Source: JACZYA01 sp965247455
Lineage (GTDB): Bacteria > Acidobacteriota > Terriglobia > Acidiferrales > 2-02-FULL-67-57
DNA: 64,000 bases
Direction of reading: 5' to 3'
Assembly: GCA_965247455.1 (NCBI GenBank)
Contig: CBDFHE010000018.1
Coordinates: forward strand, 705,412-769,411
A program made the translations under genes and the position numbers. This document shows, piece after piece, positions 62,558 to 64,000 of the stretch; within the stretch, counting starts at the first letter, position 1; each line of letters starts with the position of its first letter. Under the pieces are notes generated by a model. That model was given only the letters and a program-made list of their open reading frames with translations. It ran no database searches and was not told the DNA's origin.

Positions 62558-63496
62558 TTACGTCCTTGGTCCCAAGAAACGCTCGCCGTCGTAGTGAATC
62601 ATGTGGTCCGGCGTGTCGCAGAGCCACACCTCCGTCTCCCAAGCGATGTTCCTCATGTGCTTGCGGAACTCCCCGAAATCCGGAAACGCGCTAACGTAGA
62701 CGACACCGACTGCGCATTCAGCAAGCATCGCTTCCAGATCGACCATCCTGGTTGGCGAGACCGGGCCGTGAGAGGTCACCGCCTCGACAAGAAACAGCCA
62801 CTCTCAGGTGGGGTCATAGAGCACAACATCAGGCAGTTTGTCGTGATCGGTGATCGGAATGCCCAGTTCGGCTAGACGGACTCTGTCGACGAACAGGTTC
62901 TTCTTCGCCGTATCACCAAGGTAGAGCAGGTGCGCGCCAGGCGCGAAGCGCGGTGCGAAGTCTTCGACGATGGCCCGCTGTACTTCATTATGCTGACCCG
63001 GCGAGAGCCGGAGCTCCCGCCCGTCAGGCAGCCTGACCGGGATCAGACTCCGCTTCCGGTCGCGCGAGTAGAGATCCACGAGCGCGCCTCGCTCCCGGCG
63101 GAACTGCTCCACAGCCGAACCCCATTCTTCGCTGCCGAAGCGCCGAACGACATCCACGACTTCTTCCGTTACGGCGTAGTGAGCATTCGGGCTGTTCGTG
63201 GGAAGGTCGGGCTCGAACGGATTGTATTCGACAATGCCGGCCTGGACGAATTGGTGGAGCACTTGGCGCCGAAAGGTCTCACGCGTGTTCGGCGCGTACT
63301 CGGTGCCGTAATGCTCCTTGAGATGGTCCATGATGCCCTTGGTAACCGTGCATCGGCGCCGTTCGGACGTCGACCAAGCGGCATCCGGTGTCAGGCCACA
63401 CAGCGCAATAAACGTCATGCCCGCCATCTGGTTGTGCTGGGCAGGCGGCATGCCCAAGGCTTCAAGAATTTCCTGCGCTTCAGTGACGTCAGCCAA
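62558..63496 (-). pseudogene. BsuBI/PstI-type restriction endonuclease with an in-frame TGA
   Basis: From the ATG at 63496 the frame runs 230 codons to TGA at 62804-62806 (ending LPDVVLYDPT). Without a frame change it continues [60 protein letters not shown] and GERFLGPRT. Both parts together give about 312 residues, close to R.BsuBI and R.PstI, which cut CTGCAG. The catalytic region spans the stop. A CGA-to-TGA change (Arg) would explain it. It overlaps the methyltransferase end by 8 bases. Confidence 0.85.
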
Positions 63497-64000
63497 CGCC
63501 CGCCTCCTTCAACGGCGGCGCGCCCACGATGCTGGCGATAATCGTGTCCAGCCTCTCCATCGGGTCGGCAAAACGCTTCGCCCGCCGACCGAGCGCGATG
63601 ATTGTCTCGCGCGCTGGAAGCGGCATGGCGCGCAATTCGGTGGCACTTACCTGGGTGTTACCGTTGACCACCCGGAACCAAGTGTCGAGAAGACGACTAT
63701 TGTACAGTGCTGCCAGACCCCAGGCTTCGTCCTTGGAGAGCCTGCCACGAGGCCGGTAAACGTAGTTGAGATGGTTCTCCAAGCCAATCTCGGGTATCGC
63801 GAAGTCGGCGGCGATCCAGGGAGCGGCCGTGAGCCGGCGAGGCTCTTCTTTGGCGCTGAAGCGGCGTATGAGAACGTAGTTCCTGTTCGGAACGAGAAGT
63901 GCTTCGGCGCCGGCGCGCGCGATGTACTCGGGCTTGTGCCGATCCAACGGCCAGGTGACCCGCATGGCGCGGACGTGATTCATCCAAAGGAGCGGTACGT
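63489..64000 (-). CDS. N6-adenine DNA methyltransferase of the BsuBI/PstI-type system, C-terminal part
   Basis: The window edge cuts this gene. The visible 170 codons begin VPLLWMNHVRAMRVTWPLDR and include ALLVPNRNYVLIRRFSAKEE, FAIPEIGLENHLNYVYRPRG, LAALYNSRLLDTWFRVVNGN and TQVSATELRAMPLP. That is the C-terminal recognition region of Eco57I/BsuBI-like adenine methyltransferases. The catalytic NPPY motif is outside. The overlap with the nuclease gene marks one operon. It would protect the host site; it seems intact here while the nuclease is not. Confidence 0.85.
   Translation of the reverse strand, partial: VPLLWMNHVRAMRVTWPLDRHKPEYIARAGAEALLVPNRNYVLIRRFSAKEEPRRLTAAPWIAADFAIPEIGLENHLNYVYRPRGRLSKDEAWGLAALYNSRLLDTWFRVVNGNTQVSATELRAMPLPARETIIALGRRAKRFADPMERLDTIIASIVGAPPLKEAGVG

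Noticed and set aside
62804..62806. Selenocysteine at the in-frame TGA of the restriction gene
   Set aside because: No redox motif lies there, the family has no known Sec member, and the neighbouring stops in other genes are TAA and TAG. A CGA-to-TGA change is simpler.

Overview
The window is GC-rich DNA from a free-living bacterium. It reads most like a member of the Acidobacteriota (Terriglobia-type). The case rests on the gene mix: TolB/PD40 fragments, carboxypeptidase-regulatory-like secreted proteins, MglA, DUF1259 and DUF962 proteins, M20 peptidases, and intergenic spaces full of short palindromic repeats. No rRNA or other decisive marker is present, so the assignment is an inference.

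Layout. 1-464 is the end of an IS1380-family element cut by the window edge. 486-15996 is ordinary chromosome, nearly all on the minus strand: NUDIX and M20 hydrolases, a lipid kinase, tyrS, the purine genes purN-purM and purF-purL-purQ, a DsbA-like/MauE-like redox pair, glmU and a basic TPR protein. A LysW-like zinc ribbon and two small secreted proteins lie on the plus strand at 2432-3554. 16449-33936 carries three near-identical full-length IS1380-family elements. Among them lie mglA, endonuclease V, tRNA-Asn, a sugar nucleotidyltransferase, a GT2 glycosyltransferase, a DUF389 membrane protein, a dipeptidase, HU, and an NAD-salvage pair (pncB and a nicotinamidase-like gene). Broken gene ends lie beside several IS borders.

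33958-50000 is a mosaic: a chimeric four-helix/acetamidase ORF, an IS1202/ISNCY-like element with a perfect 15-bp target duplication, a DksA-like protein, ComF and an HNH nuclease. Next comes tRNA-Ser(GCT), followed by a tandem array of two GIY-YIG nuclease genes, each ending in a copy of the tRNA-Ser 3' end. After that come FabH, a phage-tail-like secreted protein, an EEP nuclease, a methyltransferase, a cytochrome c gene with a stop in it, and dense intergenic repeats.

50847-57989 is a Mu-like (transposable) prophage remnant. A repressor-led operon runs left. A divergent early promoter drives a small regulator, a MuA-like transposase split by a -1 frameshift, and a MuB-like ATPase. A truncated FluMu Gp28-type terminase at 49362 probably belongs to it.

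58201-64000 is an accessory island. It has a four-gene overlapping cassette of an amidoligase (fused to a foreign HTH segment), a DUF5049-like protein, a class-II glutamine amidotransferase and a gamma-glutamylcyclotransferase-like protein. It is followed by decayed genes, a Phd/ParE toxin-antitoxin pair, and a BsuBI/PstI-type restriction-modification system whose nuclease has an in-frame TGA. The two observations most worth a second look are the tRNA-Ser/GIY-YIG array (37834-38608) and the amidoligase cassette (58201-61110).
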